The notes beneath the pieces are model-generated. The model was not told the DNA's origin and searched no databases. It saw nothing but the letters and a program-made list of their open reading frames with translations. Shown one piece after another: positions 19,668 through 26,987 of a stretch of DNA of 26,987 nucleotides. The DNA lies in the IMG/VR virus record IMGVR_UViG_3300005511_000647, positions 1 through 26,987 of that record. One strand, 5' to 3'. This DNA comes from a virus. How positions within the stretch are numbered: the first letter of the stretch is position 1; the number at the start of each line of letters is the position of its first letter. Both the position numbers and the translations under genes were made by a program.

Positions 19668-21500
19668 ATCGCAGAGTACACCGCCCGCGAGAAGGAACTC
19701 TTAGAGAAAGCTAAGAGCCAGTTCGAGGCTGCCATCTGCAACCCGACGTATCAGGGATGGTACAGGCAGGCGAAGCAGGCGTACGGCTTTTACGAGGGCG
19801 GTCTCAAGCATTGGACACCGCAAGAGATTGAGTCGATTGAGGCCATGGGCATCCAGCCCCTGACCTTCAACAAGATCCTGCCGCGCCTAAACAACGTCGC
19901 CGGCATGGAGGTGCAGACCCGCACCAAGGTGACGTTCCGGGCGCGCTCATACGACAAGAATGAAAAAGACACCGCAGAGGCGCTGAGCGATCTCGCGATG
20001 TTCGTCCAGGACAAGAACAACTCCACACATATCCTCAGCCATGTTGGCCATGATGCCCGTGTATGCGGCCTCGGCTGGCATGAGTTCGATGTGCAGGACG
20101 GCGTTATCCGTGAGGGCCGCTCCGACCCGCTGCTGACCATTCCCGACCTGGCTGACCGTACGCCCGGCCTGACTGAGCAGCGCTTCGTCGGCAAGGGCTG
20201 CTGGATGCCGAAGGATTTGGTCAAGCAGAAGTGGAGCGATGCTGACGTAGACGCCGCGCAGTGGGGATTTGCGATGCCCTTCGGTGGAGAGGCGTACTGC
20301 CCGGTGACGACCTGTGGCGGCTACATGAACGATGAGACCCAGATGGTGTTCGTCGTTGAGTGGTCAATGCGCATCCCGTCCAAATACTATGAGGTCATCG
20401 ATCGTTCTAACCGACTGGTGACGACCTTCGATAAAGCGGAGGCCAAAGCCATCGCCGCTCGGCCTCAGTACAAAAACATCACGGAGAAGCAGGGCTATAA
20501 GATTGTCTTCGTCTACTTCACCGGCAACGTGCTGCTCGAGGTGCTCGAGGACAGCTATCAGCTCAACCCGGCCAAGGGCCTGTTCCTGCTCACTCCCACC
20601 GTCTGCTTCCGCGATAACGATACGGGGGCACCGTTCGGCTTGGTCCGCAACGCCATCGACCCGCAGCGCCGGTACAACAAGACCAAGAACCGTCTGATTT
20701 GGCTGCAGGCAGCCCACCAGGTCATCATGGAAGGCGATGCTGCGGACGAGCAAAAGGTACGTGACGAAGCAGCCCGCCCCGACGGTGTCCTTATCGTAAA
20801 AGCCGGTAAGCAACTTAATATCAATCGTCACGAACAGGCCATTGCCCAGCACCTTGCTGCGTTGGACAGCGACGACAAGGACATCCAGGCCGCGCTCGGC
20901 ATCTATGATGAGAGCCTTGGCATCGAGACCAACGCCAACAGCGGTATCGCCATCCAAAAGCGCCAGCTCGGCTCCTCCCGCAACATGGCCATGGTCATTG
21001 ATAACGCGCTGGCGGCCAAGAAGCGTTGGGCCGAAAAGCTCCTCTACCTCATCCAGTCCGTATTCACCGAACAGACCGCCTTCTGGGTCGTGGATGACAA
21101 GAACGAGATGCAACAGCTGGTGCTCAACCAGCCCGAGCTTGGTGCCGATGGAAAGCCAGCAAAGGACAAGAGCGGCAAGCCCATCCTCAAGTACGACATC
21201 AAGACCGGCGTCTACGACGTGTTCGTGGAGGAAGTGCCGGACGTAGCCTCTCAGCAAGAGGTTGCCCGAGACATGATCCTGCAGGCTCTTCCGGGTATCG
21301 GCGGTCTCCAGAACCTCACGCCTGGCTTCCTTGAGCTGCTTGGCGTTCCCCAATCTTCAAAGCTCATGCAGGAAGTGATGCAGGGCGTGCCGCAGAAGCT
21401 CGCCGCTGCAAACGCCGCTGCAGAAGCTGCAGCAAAGAATTCAGTAGGAGGCCTCGTGCCGACGAACACCCCCCAGCTCGGGGCGCCAATGCCGGCGTAG
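19668..21500 (+). CDS. portal protein (P22-like), about 610 aa, start codon unclear
   Basis: The main body has YNKTKNRLIWLQAAHQVIME and the NSGIAIQKRQLGSSRNMAMV segment characteristic of P22-type portals, which form the dodecameric DNA channel at the head vertex. The first ATG in frame is 19845, but coding continues upstream: AEYTAREKELLEKAKSQFEA and FYEGGLKHWTPQEIESIEA are the normal portal N-terminus. Between the amber codon at 19659 and ATG 19845 there is no ATG, GTG or TTG; the only candidate near the start is ATC at 19668. I give the start as 19668, but read-through of the TAG is equally possible. The C-terminus is Ala/Asn-rich. Confidence 0.85.
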   Translation: MAEYTAREKELLEKAKSQFEAAICNPTYQGWYRQAKQAYGFYEGGLKHWTPQEIESIEAMGIQPLTFNKILPRLNNVAGMEVQTRTKVTFRARSYDKNEKDTAEALSDLAMFVQDKNNSTHILSHVGHDARVCGLGWHEFDVQDGVIREGRSDPLLTIPDLADRTPGLTEQRFVGKGCWMPKDLVKQKWSDADVDAAQWGFAMPFGGEAYCPVTTCGGYMNDETQMVFVVEWSMRIPSKYYEVIDRSNRLVTTFDKAEAKAIAARPQYKNITEKQGYKIVFVYFTGNVLLEVLEDSYQLNPAKGLFLLTPTVCFRDNDTGAPFGLVRNAIDPQRRYNKTKNRLIWLQAAHQVIMEGDAADEQKVRDEAARPDGVLIVKAGKQLNINRHEQAIAQHLAALDSDDKDIQAALGIYDESLGIETNANSGIAIQKRQLGSSRNMAMVIDNALAAKKRWAEKLLYLIQSVFTEQTAFWVVDDKNEMQQLVLNQPELGADGKPAKDKSGKPILKYDIKTGVYDVFVEEVPDVASQQEVARDMILQALPGIGGLQNLTPGFLELLGVPQSSKLMQEVMQGVPQKLAAANAAAEAAAKNSVGGLVPTNTPQLGAPMPA

Positions 21501-21528
21501 AGCACTACAACCACGGAAGTAGCGAACA

Positions 21529-22293
21529 ATGACGACGACTGATGAGGACCAATTGCAACCGACCGCCGATGGCGAGGACACAGTAATCGACGAGACCGAA
21601 GCGCCTGCTGAAGGTGCCGAGGGCGAGGAGGGCACTGAACAGCCGGACCCGGAAGCAAATGGTGACGAGCAGAAAGAACAACCGAAACCGCAGGAGAATG
21701 CGGAGCTTAAGCAATGGCGCGACAAGGCCAACATCTCGAACGGGCAGCTTGCCACTGTCACGAGGACCCTCAAGGCCCTCAAGGACAAGGGACTGTTGAC
21801 CGACGAAGCCATTGAAGAAGCTGCCGCAGCTCAAGGTGTTGACGTAAGCGCACTGCGCAGCGTCCTGAACCAGGAGCCTCCGCCAGCCAACCCCGTGCAA
21901 GCAAATGCGCAGCGCCTGGTTGAGCAGTTCGACCGGGAAAAGCCGGGCGAGTTGAAGCTGGCAATGGACGAAGCGTATGGCGAAGACACTCAAAAGTACT
22001 TTGATGCCTTCAACTGGCTGATTGGTGCGGACAAGGACGAGGTACAAGCCCTCGGAGATGTTCCCGCCAATAAGGTGGTTGCCTACGCAATCCGACGCGG
22101 GAAGGAAATCTTTGCTGAGTATGAGGAACTGCAAGCCTATGGCGGCTCTCCTCTCAAAGCTCACCGTGCCTTGAAGAAAGGTGCGGCCAAACCTCCTCAG
22201 CCGAAAAAAGAACGGACGCCCATGAATAGCAGTGAGGCCCCGCCGACGCCTAAACCGCGTCAGCCCGGGAAGAGCTTCTACGACGGCGTTTAA
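21529..22293 (+). CDS. scaffolding protein, 254 aa
   Basis: Starts MTTTDEDQLQPTADGEDTVI and is strongly acidic at the N-terminus, helical in the middle (ELKQWRDKANISNGQLATVT, DEAIEEAAAAQGVDV), with a basic C-terminal tail (KKGAAKPPQPKKERTPMNSS). Low complexity, acidic to basic polarity and the position directly before the coat gene are those of phage scaffolding proteins that organise capsid assembly and then leave the head. GGAAG and GCGAA are weak signals before the ATG. Confidence 0.75.
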   Translation: MTTTDEDQLQPTADGEDTVIDETEAPAEGAEGEEGTEQPDPEANGDEQKEQPKPQENAELKQWRDKANISNGQLATVTRTLKALKDKGLLTDEAIEEAAAAQGVDVSALRSVLNQEPPPANPVQANAQRLVEQFDREKPGELKLAMDEAYGEDTQKYFDAFNWLIGADKDEVQALGDVPANKVVAYAIRRGKEIFAEYEELQAYGGSPLKAHRALKKGAAKPPQPKKERTPMNSSEAPPTPKPRQPGKSFYDGV

Positions 22294-22319
22294 ACAACAA
22301 CGCAACGAAAGTGAGGTAA

Positions 22320-23435
22320 TTGGCTACATTTACCGAAAACGTCGCAACTGGCAGTTCGCTCAAGCCCATCAACGTGGCTGACAGCGTCTTCCGGGGCTAC
22401 AAAGAAGACAACCGCTTCAAGCGCCTTATGGGCAGCGGTGAAAACAACATCATCAACGTCAAGTTCTTCGAGAAGGGGGAAGGTGATACCTTCAAATTCC
22501 CGTTCTCCGCTGGCGTCCCGCTCAGTTCCTGGGTGGCCGACACCACTGTGATGGAGGATACCGGTGCGCAGTTGGTGAAAACAACCGACAGCATCACCAT
22601 CGGTCTCAAGCGTGTGCCGATTCTGATTAATGGGTACACCATGAGCCAGAACCGCACCACGTTTGACCTGTGGGAGAATGACACCTTCGAGCTGAAGCGC
22701 AGTGTGGGTGAGAAGACCGAAGACGTGATCCTTAGTGCCTTCCTCGACACCAGCGCAGGCCGTGTGCAGGAGCGCTACCGGTACGGCTCTGACTACAACA
22801 ACTGGAACGCCACCGCGGCGACTGCAAAGGCCAACGTCGACAACACCGATGACAAGCTGAAGCTGTCAGACATCAAGAACTTGGCTCTCCAGGCCAAGCG
22901 CAAGTACGTGTCCGGCGGTCTCCGCATGAACCCGTACCAGATCAAGACTGGCGAAGGCGGTGCTCCGGCCCGTAAGTGGATTTATGTAGGCCATTCGCTC
23001 TCGATCCGCGACCTGAAGGATGATCCCGACTTCCTGAACCAGATCATCTACAAGGACCGTCCTGAGTTCGATCTCATCGGTGGCTCCGACTATATCGGTG
23101 AGTACGAAGGCGTGATGATCTATGAGCTGAACAACGACAGCATGCTTGAAGCCTCTGCTGGCGCTGGCGGCATCCAGATCGCACACAACTTCCTGTTCGG
23201 CCAGAACGCCCTGGGTCTCGGCTTCGGTAAGGTGCCGCTGACGCCTGGCACTGCCATCAAGAAGGTGTCCGCACCTGAAGACCGCGGTGTCATCACCATC
23301 ATGGAGAAGGACCACGGCCAGAAGGTTGAGGCGGGCTTCTCCTACGTGATTGGCGCCAAGCAGCTCTGCGAAAACACCTCCGGGACCTCGCAGGCCTTCG
23401 GCACCATCCACCACTACACCGCAGCGGTGGAGTAA
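22320..23435 (+). CDS. major capsid protein (DUF4043-like), 371 aa
   Basis: Starts MATFTENVATGSSLKPINVA and carries NNIINVKFFEKGEGDTFKFP, SQNRTTFDLWENDTFELKRS and RKWIYVGHSLSIRDLKDDPD, matching the DUF4043 (N4-gp56-like) coat family with an HK97 core. The C-terminus has FSYVIGAKQLCENTSG. The TTG start at 22320 is preceded by CGAAAG with an 8-base spacer (CGAAAGTGAGGTAA). It is the most abundant virion protein, and is directly downstream of the scaffold gene. Confidence 0.85.
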   Translation: MATFTENVATGSSLKPINVADSVFRGYKEDNRFKRLMGSGENNIINVKFFEKGEGDTFKFPFSAGVPLSSWVADTTVMEDTGAQLVKTTDSITIGLKRVPILINGYTMSQNRTTFDLWENDTFELKRSVGEKTEDVILSAFLDTSAGRVQERYRYGSDYNNWNATAATAKANVDNTDDKLKLSDIKNLALQAKRKYVSGGLRMNPYQIKTGEGGAPARKWIYVGHSLSIRDLKDDPDFLNQIIYKDRPEFDLIGGSDYIGEYEGVMIYELNNDSMLEASAGAGGIQIAHNFLFGQNALGLGFGKVPLTPGTAIKKVSAPEDRGVITIMEKDHGQKVEAGFSYVIGAKQLCENTSGTSQAFGTIHHYTAAVE

Positions 23436-23440
23436 GCGCC

Positions 23441-23818
23441 ATGAACCAGAACCTCAAAGCTCTGGGTCTGGCGGCGGTTTTGACGGGCGCTCTTATGGGC
23501 GCCCTTCAGGCCGCGGACACCTCAGTTACCATCGTCTCACGGCAGACACCCAAGCATGTGGGGAGCACACCGACCGCCAGTTACGTCCATGCGACGGCAA
23601 CGGCGACCGGCAGCTTTACCTACGACGTGCTGGACCCGAAGTCGAATGTGCCTGCATCCAAGATTGTTGGATGTATGACCACGACCGAAAGCTCCAACGG
23701 CACCGCGAAGCTCCTGAAGGCGACGCGGAGCGGCCGAACCGTAACCATCTCTGCCGGTGTCAGTGACACCGTGCTGGTCAGCGATACGGCGCGCACCCAC
23801 TGCGACATAAAGCCGTAA
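23441..23818 (+). CDS. small secreted-type protein between capsid and adaptor genes, 125 aa
   Basis: The ATG at 23441 lies six bases after the capsid stop, with GGAG (AGTAAGCGCC spacer) before it. The N-terminus MNQNLKALGLAAVLTGALMG and then ALQAADTS is a typical Sec signal peptide with likely cleavage after AQA-like ALQA. The mature part is a Ser/Thr-rich beta protein with two cysteines (KIVGCMTTTESSNG, ARTHCDIKP). An export signal is unusual for a virion gene position. It may be a periplasmic protein or a decoration protein; I cannot say which. Confidence 0.65.
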   Translation: MNQNLKALGLAAVLTGALMGALQAADTSVTIVSRQTPKHVGSTPTASYVHATATATGSFTYDVLDPKSNVPASKIVGCMTTTESSNGTAKLLKATRSGRTVTISAGVSDTVLVSDTARTHCDIKP

Positions 23819-23823
23819 CCCAC

Positions 23824-23843
23824 AGGGGCGGGGTAACGCCCCT
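23824..23843 (+). terminator. hairpin after the secreted-type protein gene, no T tract
   Basis: AGGGGCG (23824-23830) and CGCCCCT (23837-23843) form a perfect 7-bp stem with a GGGTAA loop; the following AACTAATCG has no T tract, so it would at most attenuate or stabilise the upstream RNA. It lies six bases after the TAA. Confidence 0.4.
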
Positions 23844-23863
23844 AACTAATCGAAAGAACGAAC

Positions 23864-24502
23864 GTGCCTACCGCAGCCCAGCTCATCACCAATATCCGCA
23901 GCCTGGCGCTGGTTGGTACGACGGGCGCGGTGGATCTGACCCGGGTCGAGGCCTACCTGAACATGGCCTATCGAGACCTCTATGAGAAAGTGGCGGAGCG
24001 GTACCCGTGGTTTGTCCAGGAGGTGGAAGAGGTATCCGTCATCTACGGTCAAGGCGAGTTCCACACGCAGCCCCTGCACATTCTCAGTGTCTACGACATT
24101 GGTGGCCAGCGGCTGCTGACTGCAACCGATATCGCCGCCATTGAGCAGAAAGACCCAGCGTTCACGTCCGCGGGTAGCCCGGAAGAATTCTACGTCCTCG
24201 GCTTCGACGCCCTGTGCTCCTGGCCGCAGAACGACACCACGCTCCGGGTGCGGTTCACTCCGAACGCTGCGGTTCTGTCCAATGACAGCACGGAAGCCGA
24301 CATCAAGCTCCAGCCCGCCCACCATGACGTGCTGACTTGGGCCACATTGAAGCTGATGGCGTATGACGAGCGGGACAAAGTTGTTGGAGCTGAATTGGCT
24401 TTCAACCAGCAGGAGATGGACCGGGCAGAGGACCGCATGTGGCGCTGGTTCGATGCCCATGCACCCAAGAAGAGTAAACCAGTGAAAAGCTACATGCTTT
24501 GA
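23864..24502 (+). CDS. head-tail adaptor protein, 212 aa
   Basis: Starts MPTAAQLITNIRSLALVGTT and has AYLNMAYRDLYEKVAERYPW, a helical pattern of the phage adaptor family (DUF6682-type) that attaches under the portal. The middle is beta-rich (HILSVYDIGGQRLLTATDI). The GTG start at 23864 is preceded by CGAAAG with a 7-base spacer. The order portal-scaffold-capsid-adaptor is normal. The next gene overlaps by TTGA at 24499-24502. Confidence 0.75.
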   Translation: MPTAAQLITNIRSLALVGTTGAVDLTRVEAYLNMAYRDLYEKVAERYPWFVQEVEEVSVIYGQGEFHTQPLHILSVYDIGGQRLLTATDIAAIEQKDPAFTSAGSPEEFYVLGFDALCSWPQNDTTLRVRFTPNAAVLSNDSTEADIKLQPAHHDVLTWATLKLMAYDERDKVVGAELAFNQQEMDRAEDRMWRWFDAHAPKKSKPVKSYML

Positions 24503-26331
24503 GCGCCACGCGCATCGGCTTGTTCGATGGGCGTCTGCTGACGCTCTTTCCGCGCGCTCTACTGAACACTGCTCTCAGCCCGACGCTAGTCGTCAAGGAC
24601 AAGCAGGCAAGGCTTATCGAGAACATCATTCCCAACACCAACAAGGCCGGCAGCGGTGCGAAGCGCTTTGGGCTATCCCGAAAGGGAAATGCGTTTGTCG
24701 GCGTTAGCGCGGTTGGAGAACCATTCGAGTATCGCAAGAGCGATGGCACCCTGCAGGTCATCCAGTATTTCAGCGACGGCAGCCTGCGGACCTTGGATGA
24801 AGGTACGGGCGCCTACACCATCATCAAGACCGGCCTTAATACCAGCGGCACGGTCGGGGCGGTACCGTTCAATGACAAGCTGGTCTTTTACAATGGCGTG
24901 GACAACTGCTTCGCGTGGGACGGCTCGACCTGCACCGACCTTGGGGAGTACGTGACCGATATCCTGGCCACATCAGCGACTCAGGTATCGACCTCGCAAT
25001 TCACGTTGAAGCCTGGCGGCAGCCGCGCTGCGAGTGACTACCCCAATGGCCGCGCAATCAAAGTCACGTTCGCCACTTCTGGCGTCATCTCAGCCACAAT
25101 CTCCTCCACCTCCTATAATGCTGGTACCAACACACTGACCATCAACGTGACCGGCACACCTTTCCCAGCTGTCGTGGAGACCATCGACAAGGTCGAATAT
25201 TTCGCCAAGCCGCCAACCTTCAGCTTCCTCTTCGCTCACCTTGACCGCTTGTGGGGTCTCTCTGCAGGGGTTCTCAAGGCCAAGCAGTTTCGCGGGCAGG
25301 ACGGCATGAAGGTCTGCTTCCAGGCAGCGGCTAACAACGAAAACTCCTGGTATTTCTACACAGGGACAGGAGCTACACAGGACATTCCATTCATCAATCT
25401 GCGCAACAAGGTGCCGCAGTTCGACGAGCTGGTTTCGATGTCAGTCATAGATGGCTCCGCCTGCTTCCACGGTCGGAGTTATCTGGTGCTCTATACGGGC
25501 GACGACCCGATGACGGTCGGCGGCTTCGTCTGGGCTAAGACCATCCCGGTAGGCACGGTCCATCAAAAGTTGGTGCAGCGTCTGCCCACCGACACACTCT
25601 TCGTCACACCCGCCGGCATCCGCTCTCTGCGGAAGGTCTTCCAGACCGAACAGGCAGAAGTCCTCGATGACCTCGGGGGTGATATCGACCCGACCGTCCA
25701 GGCCAAGATTAAAACGCTTTTGTCCGGTGATGCCGAGTACAGGAAGGCCCGGAGCTTCTACTATCCACATGACGGCTTGTATGGATTCAAACTCGATGAC
25801 GATGGCCTGCTGGCCTTCATTCTGAACAAGCAGGGGGCAGGGTGGGTTATTCTGACGGGCTATTTCGCTGACGCGCTCGGCTTCCTAGGTACGACAGACG
25901 GCCGCCTTCTCGTGTCCAGGGCCACAAATCTCTATGCCTACGCCAACGGTACGGACGATGACGCACCGATCGCCTATAGCGACAACGGCAACGCCATTGA
26001 TTGCAAATGGTGGATTCCGTGGGTGCAGATTGCCGGGCGCTGGGGCAACCGTGCTTTTGAGATTCTGGTGGAGCAGACTGCGGGCGGCACCATCACCATC
26101 GACCGCTTTATCAATTTCAATGAGCAGGACGTTGTGACGACCACAGCTCAGATGCAAGAGATGGGGTCGATGTGGGATGACGCGATGTGGGATGAAGCCA
26201 CATGGGATGGCAACACTCAGAACCCGGTCGTATCCGATAAGTTTTTGGCTGACAGCTTCTCGGTTTTGGTGAGACACTTCGATACAGAGGGACCGAGATC
26301 CATTCTCGGGATAAGACCAATAGGAAGATGA
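24499..26331 (+). CDS. head-closure/stabilisation-type tail protein, 610 aa
   Basis: Starts MSATRIGLFDGRLLTLFPRA after a TTG at 24499 inside the previous stop. The body is beta-rich with repeated short blades (DKLVFYNGVDNCFAWDGSTC, SYLVLYTGDDPMTVGGFVWA, RLLVSRATNLYAYANGTDDD). Position behind the adaptor and this composition match podovirus head-closure or packaged-DNA-stabilisation proteins (P22 gp10-like) or the tail-tube/hub protein of similar phages. The C-terminus has MGSMWDDAMWDEATWDG, a short Trp/Asp repeat. Confidence 0.7.
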   Translation: MSATRIGLFDGRLLTLFPRALLNTALSPTLVVKDKQARLIENIIPNTNKAGSGAKRFGLSRKGNAFVGVSAVGEPFEYRKSDGTLQVIQYFSDGSLRTLDEGTGAYTIIKTGLNTSGTVGAVPFNDKLVFYNGVDNCFAWDGSTCTDLGEYVTDILATSATQVSTSQFTLKPGGSRAASDYPNGRAIKVTFATSGVISATISSTSYNAGTNTLTINVTGTPFPAVVETIDKVEYFAKPPTFSFLFAHLDRLWGLSAGVLKAKQFRGQDGMKVCFQAAANNENSWYFYTGTGATQDIPFINLRNKVPQFDELVSMSVIDGSACFHGRSYLVLYTGDDPMTVGGFVWAKTIPVGTVHQKLVQRLPTDTLFVTPAGIRSLRKVFQTEQAEVLDDLGGDIDPTVQAKIKTLLSGDAEYRKARSFYYPHDGLYGFKLDDDGLLAFILNKQGAGWVILTGYFADALGFLGTTDGRLLVSRATNLYAYANGTDDDAPIAYSDNGNAIDCKWWIPWVQIAGRWGNRAFEILVEQTAGGTITIDRFINFNEQDVVTTTAQMQEMGSMWDDAMWDEATWDGNTQNPVVSDKFLADSFSVLVRHFDTEGPRSILGIRPIGR

Positions 26332-26335
26332 CGAT

Positions 26336-26987
26336 GTGGATTTCCGTAAAGTAGCCCTTGGACTCGCGCTTCTCAGTTCAACCAGCTTCGCCGCAGTATG
26401 GGAACGCCCGTCCGGCGCCTACACGCCGTCAAACCACTCGGCTAACATCACGGAATTTCAGGACGATAGCGCCGCGCACCGCGCGATTTCGTCTGCAAAA
26501 GTGGACGGCAATCTCAACAAGGCCTTCGAGGGCCTGAACGATATTGAATCACGCACCCCGCCGTCAGTAACCAGCAACGCGGGGCTCTTCCTCACAAACG
26601 ATGGTGCGTCTGCGCTATGGGCAGGCATATCCACATCCACGATTATCAGCGCCACCGGAGGCCTCTATTCTGGTGGCGATATCTCCGCCACCGGCCGCAC
26701 CGTAACGGCGGACAAATTTACAGGTGCAACCGTCAGCGCGTCGTTGGTCAGCGCATCGACGCTTCGAGCTACCAGCGTAAGCGCCAGTAACATCTCGGCG
26801 ACAAACTTAGCTGTCGGCAGCATCAGCGGCGTTCCGCTCGGCTTCAGTCACATTCAATCATTCGCCTCGAACGGCACCTACAGCTTCACACCAAGCACAA
26901 CGCAATACGTGCGTATTCGTGTATGGGGGCCCGGCGGCAATGGTGGCAACGCCAGCGGGGCTACAAGCACCTGTGGCGGCGGTGGCG
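26336..26987 (+). CDS. tail-fibre-like protein with signal-like N-terminus, 3' end outside window
   Basis: The frame starts with GTG 26336 (MDFRKVALGLALLSSTSFAA), after GGAAG with an 8-base spacer, and stays open to the last base. The N-terminus looks like a Sec signal peptide; WERPSGAYTPSNHSANIT and AHRAISSAKVDGNLNKAFEG follow. From residue 100 it is a Ser/Ala/Thr-rich repeat (ISATGG, ISATGRT, VSASL, VSASTL, ISATNL), then a Gly-rich part (GPGGNGGNASG), as in phage tail fibres. It is probably a receptor-binding or tail-spike protein. Confidence 0.7.
   Translation, partial: MDFRKVALGLALLSSTSFAAVWERPSGAYTPSNHSANITEFQDDSAAHRAISSAKVDGNLNKAFEGLNDIESRTPPSVTSNAGLFLTNDGASALWAGISTSTIISATGGLYSGGDISATGRTVTADKFTGATVSASLVSASTLRATSVSASNISATNLAVGSISGVPLGFSHIQSFASNGTYSFTPSTTQYVRIRVWGPGGNGGNASGATSTCGGGG

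Noticed and set aside
20364-21353. Long minus-strand frame (329 aa) opposite the portal gene
   Set aside because: Antisense to the portal; composition is a mirror of the portal codons and no domain is seen.
21505-22305. Minus-strand frame (266 aa) opposite the scaffold gene
   Set aside because: Antisense to the scaffold; the real gene has the expected composition and position.
1-26987. CRISPR array, insertion sequence or rRNA
   Set aside because: No regular repeat-spacer pattern, transposase frame or rRNA-like sequence was found anywhere in the window.

Overview
The window runs from a bacterial chromosome into a large temperate phage genome. High GC, alphaproteobacterial-type small proteins (for example the genes at 9763 and 9997, which I recall as typical of Bradyrhizobium and relatives) and the tRNA sequence suggest a Hyphomicrobiales (Rhizobiales) host, probably near Bradyrhizobium/Afipia; this is inference from protein character. 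Bases 1-337 are the 3' end of a host GFA-family (glutathione-dependent formaldehyde-activating enzyme-like) gene. A 48-base 3' fragment of a tRNA-Thr gene follows (minus strand, 367-414), as expected at one end of a prophage integrated in a tRNA gene. No integrase is present in the window, so it and the other attachment site probably lie beyond the right end.

From about 450 to 16.2 kb is the early and accessory region, with blocks in both orientations. At 0.9-1.1 kb a cluster of six DnaA-box-like 9-mers precedes a perfect 12-bp hairpin. Then come: a leftward block with an N6-adenine-type methyltransferase (1.7-3.4 kb); two H-NS-type DNA-binding proteins flanking a HEPN-like gene (3.6-5.1 kb); an HNH endonuclease and small leftward genes separated by good intrinsic terminators (5.1-7.2 kb); a rightward replication block with a winged-helix initiator overlapping a second replication-type gene and a second HNH gene (8.1-9.7 kb); a RuvC-like resolvase (11.3-11.7 kb); a convergent DUF4238 gene; and a leftward block containing a single-stranded-DNA-binding-type protein ending in DDEIPF (12.7-14.2 kb). 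A divergent control region with a perfect 16-bp palindrome (14.17-14.33 kb) separates this from a rightward run of very small genes (14.3-16.2 kb), four of which encode single-span membrane microproteins.

Bases 16250-16930 contain no convincing gene but many strong hairpins, a candidate large structured RNA. A leftward winged-helix regulator (16950-17462) precedes the late operon, which reads rightward to the window end: DUF5681-type small terminase, large terminase, a charged small protein, P22-like portal, scaffold, coat protein (DUF4043-like), a secreted-type small protein, head-tail adaptor, a large head-closure/stabilisation-type protein, and a tail-fibre-like protein cut by the window edge. 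The order suggests a short-tailed (podovirus-like) virion.

The most unusual points are: a portal reading frame that is open for 183 bases upstream of its first ATG without any canonical start, separated only by an amber codon from the gene before; the structured non-coding region; three phage proteins ending in SSB-like (D/E)IPF tails; about nine tiny membrane proteins, two of them paralogous and 9.7 kb apart; and a recurrent GAAAG leader 7-8 bases before at least eleven start codons, which could pair with the extreme 3' end of alphaproteobacterial 16S rRNA.
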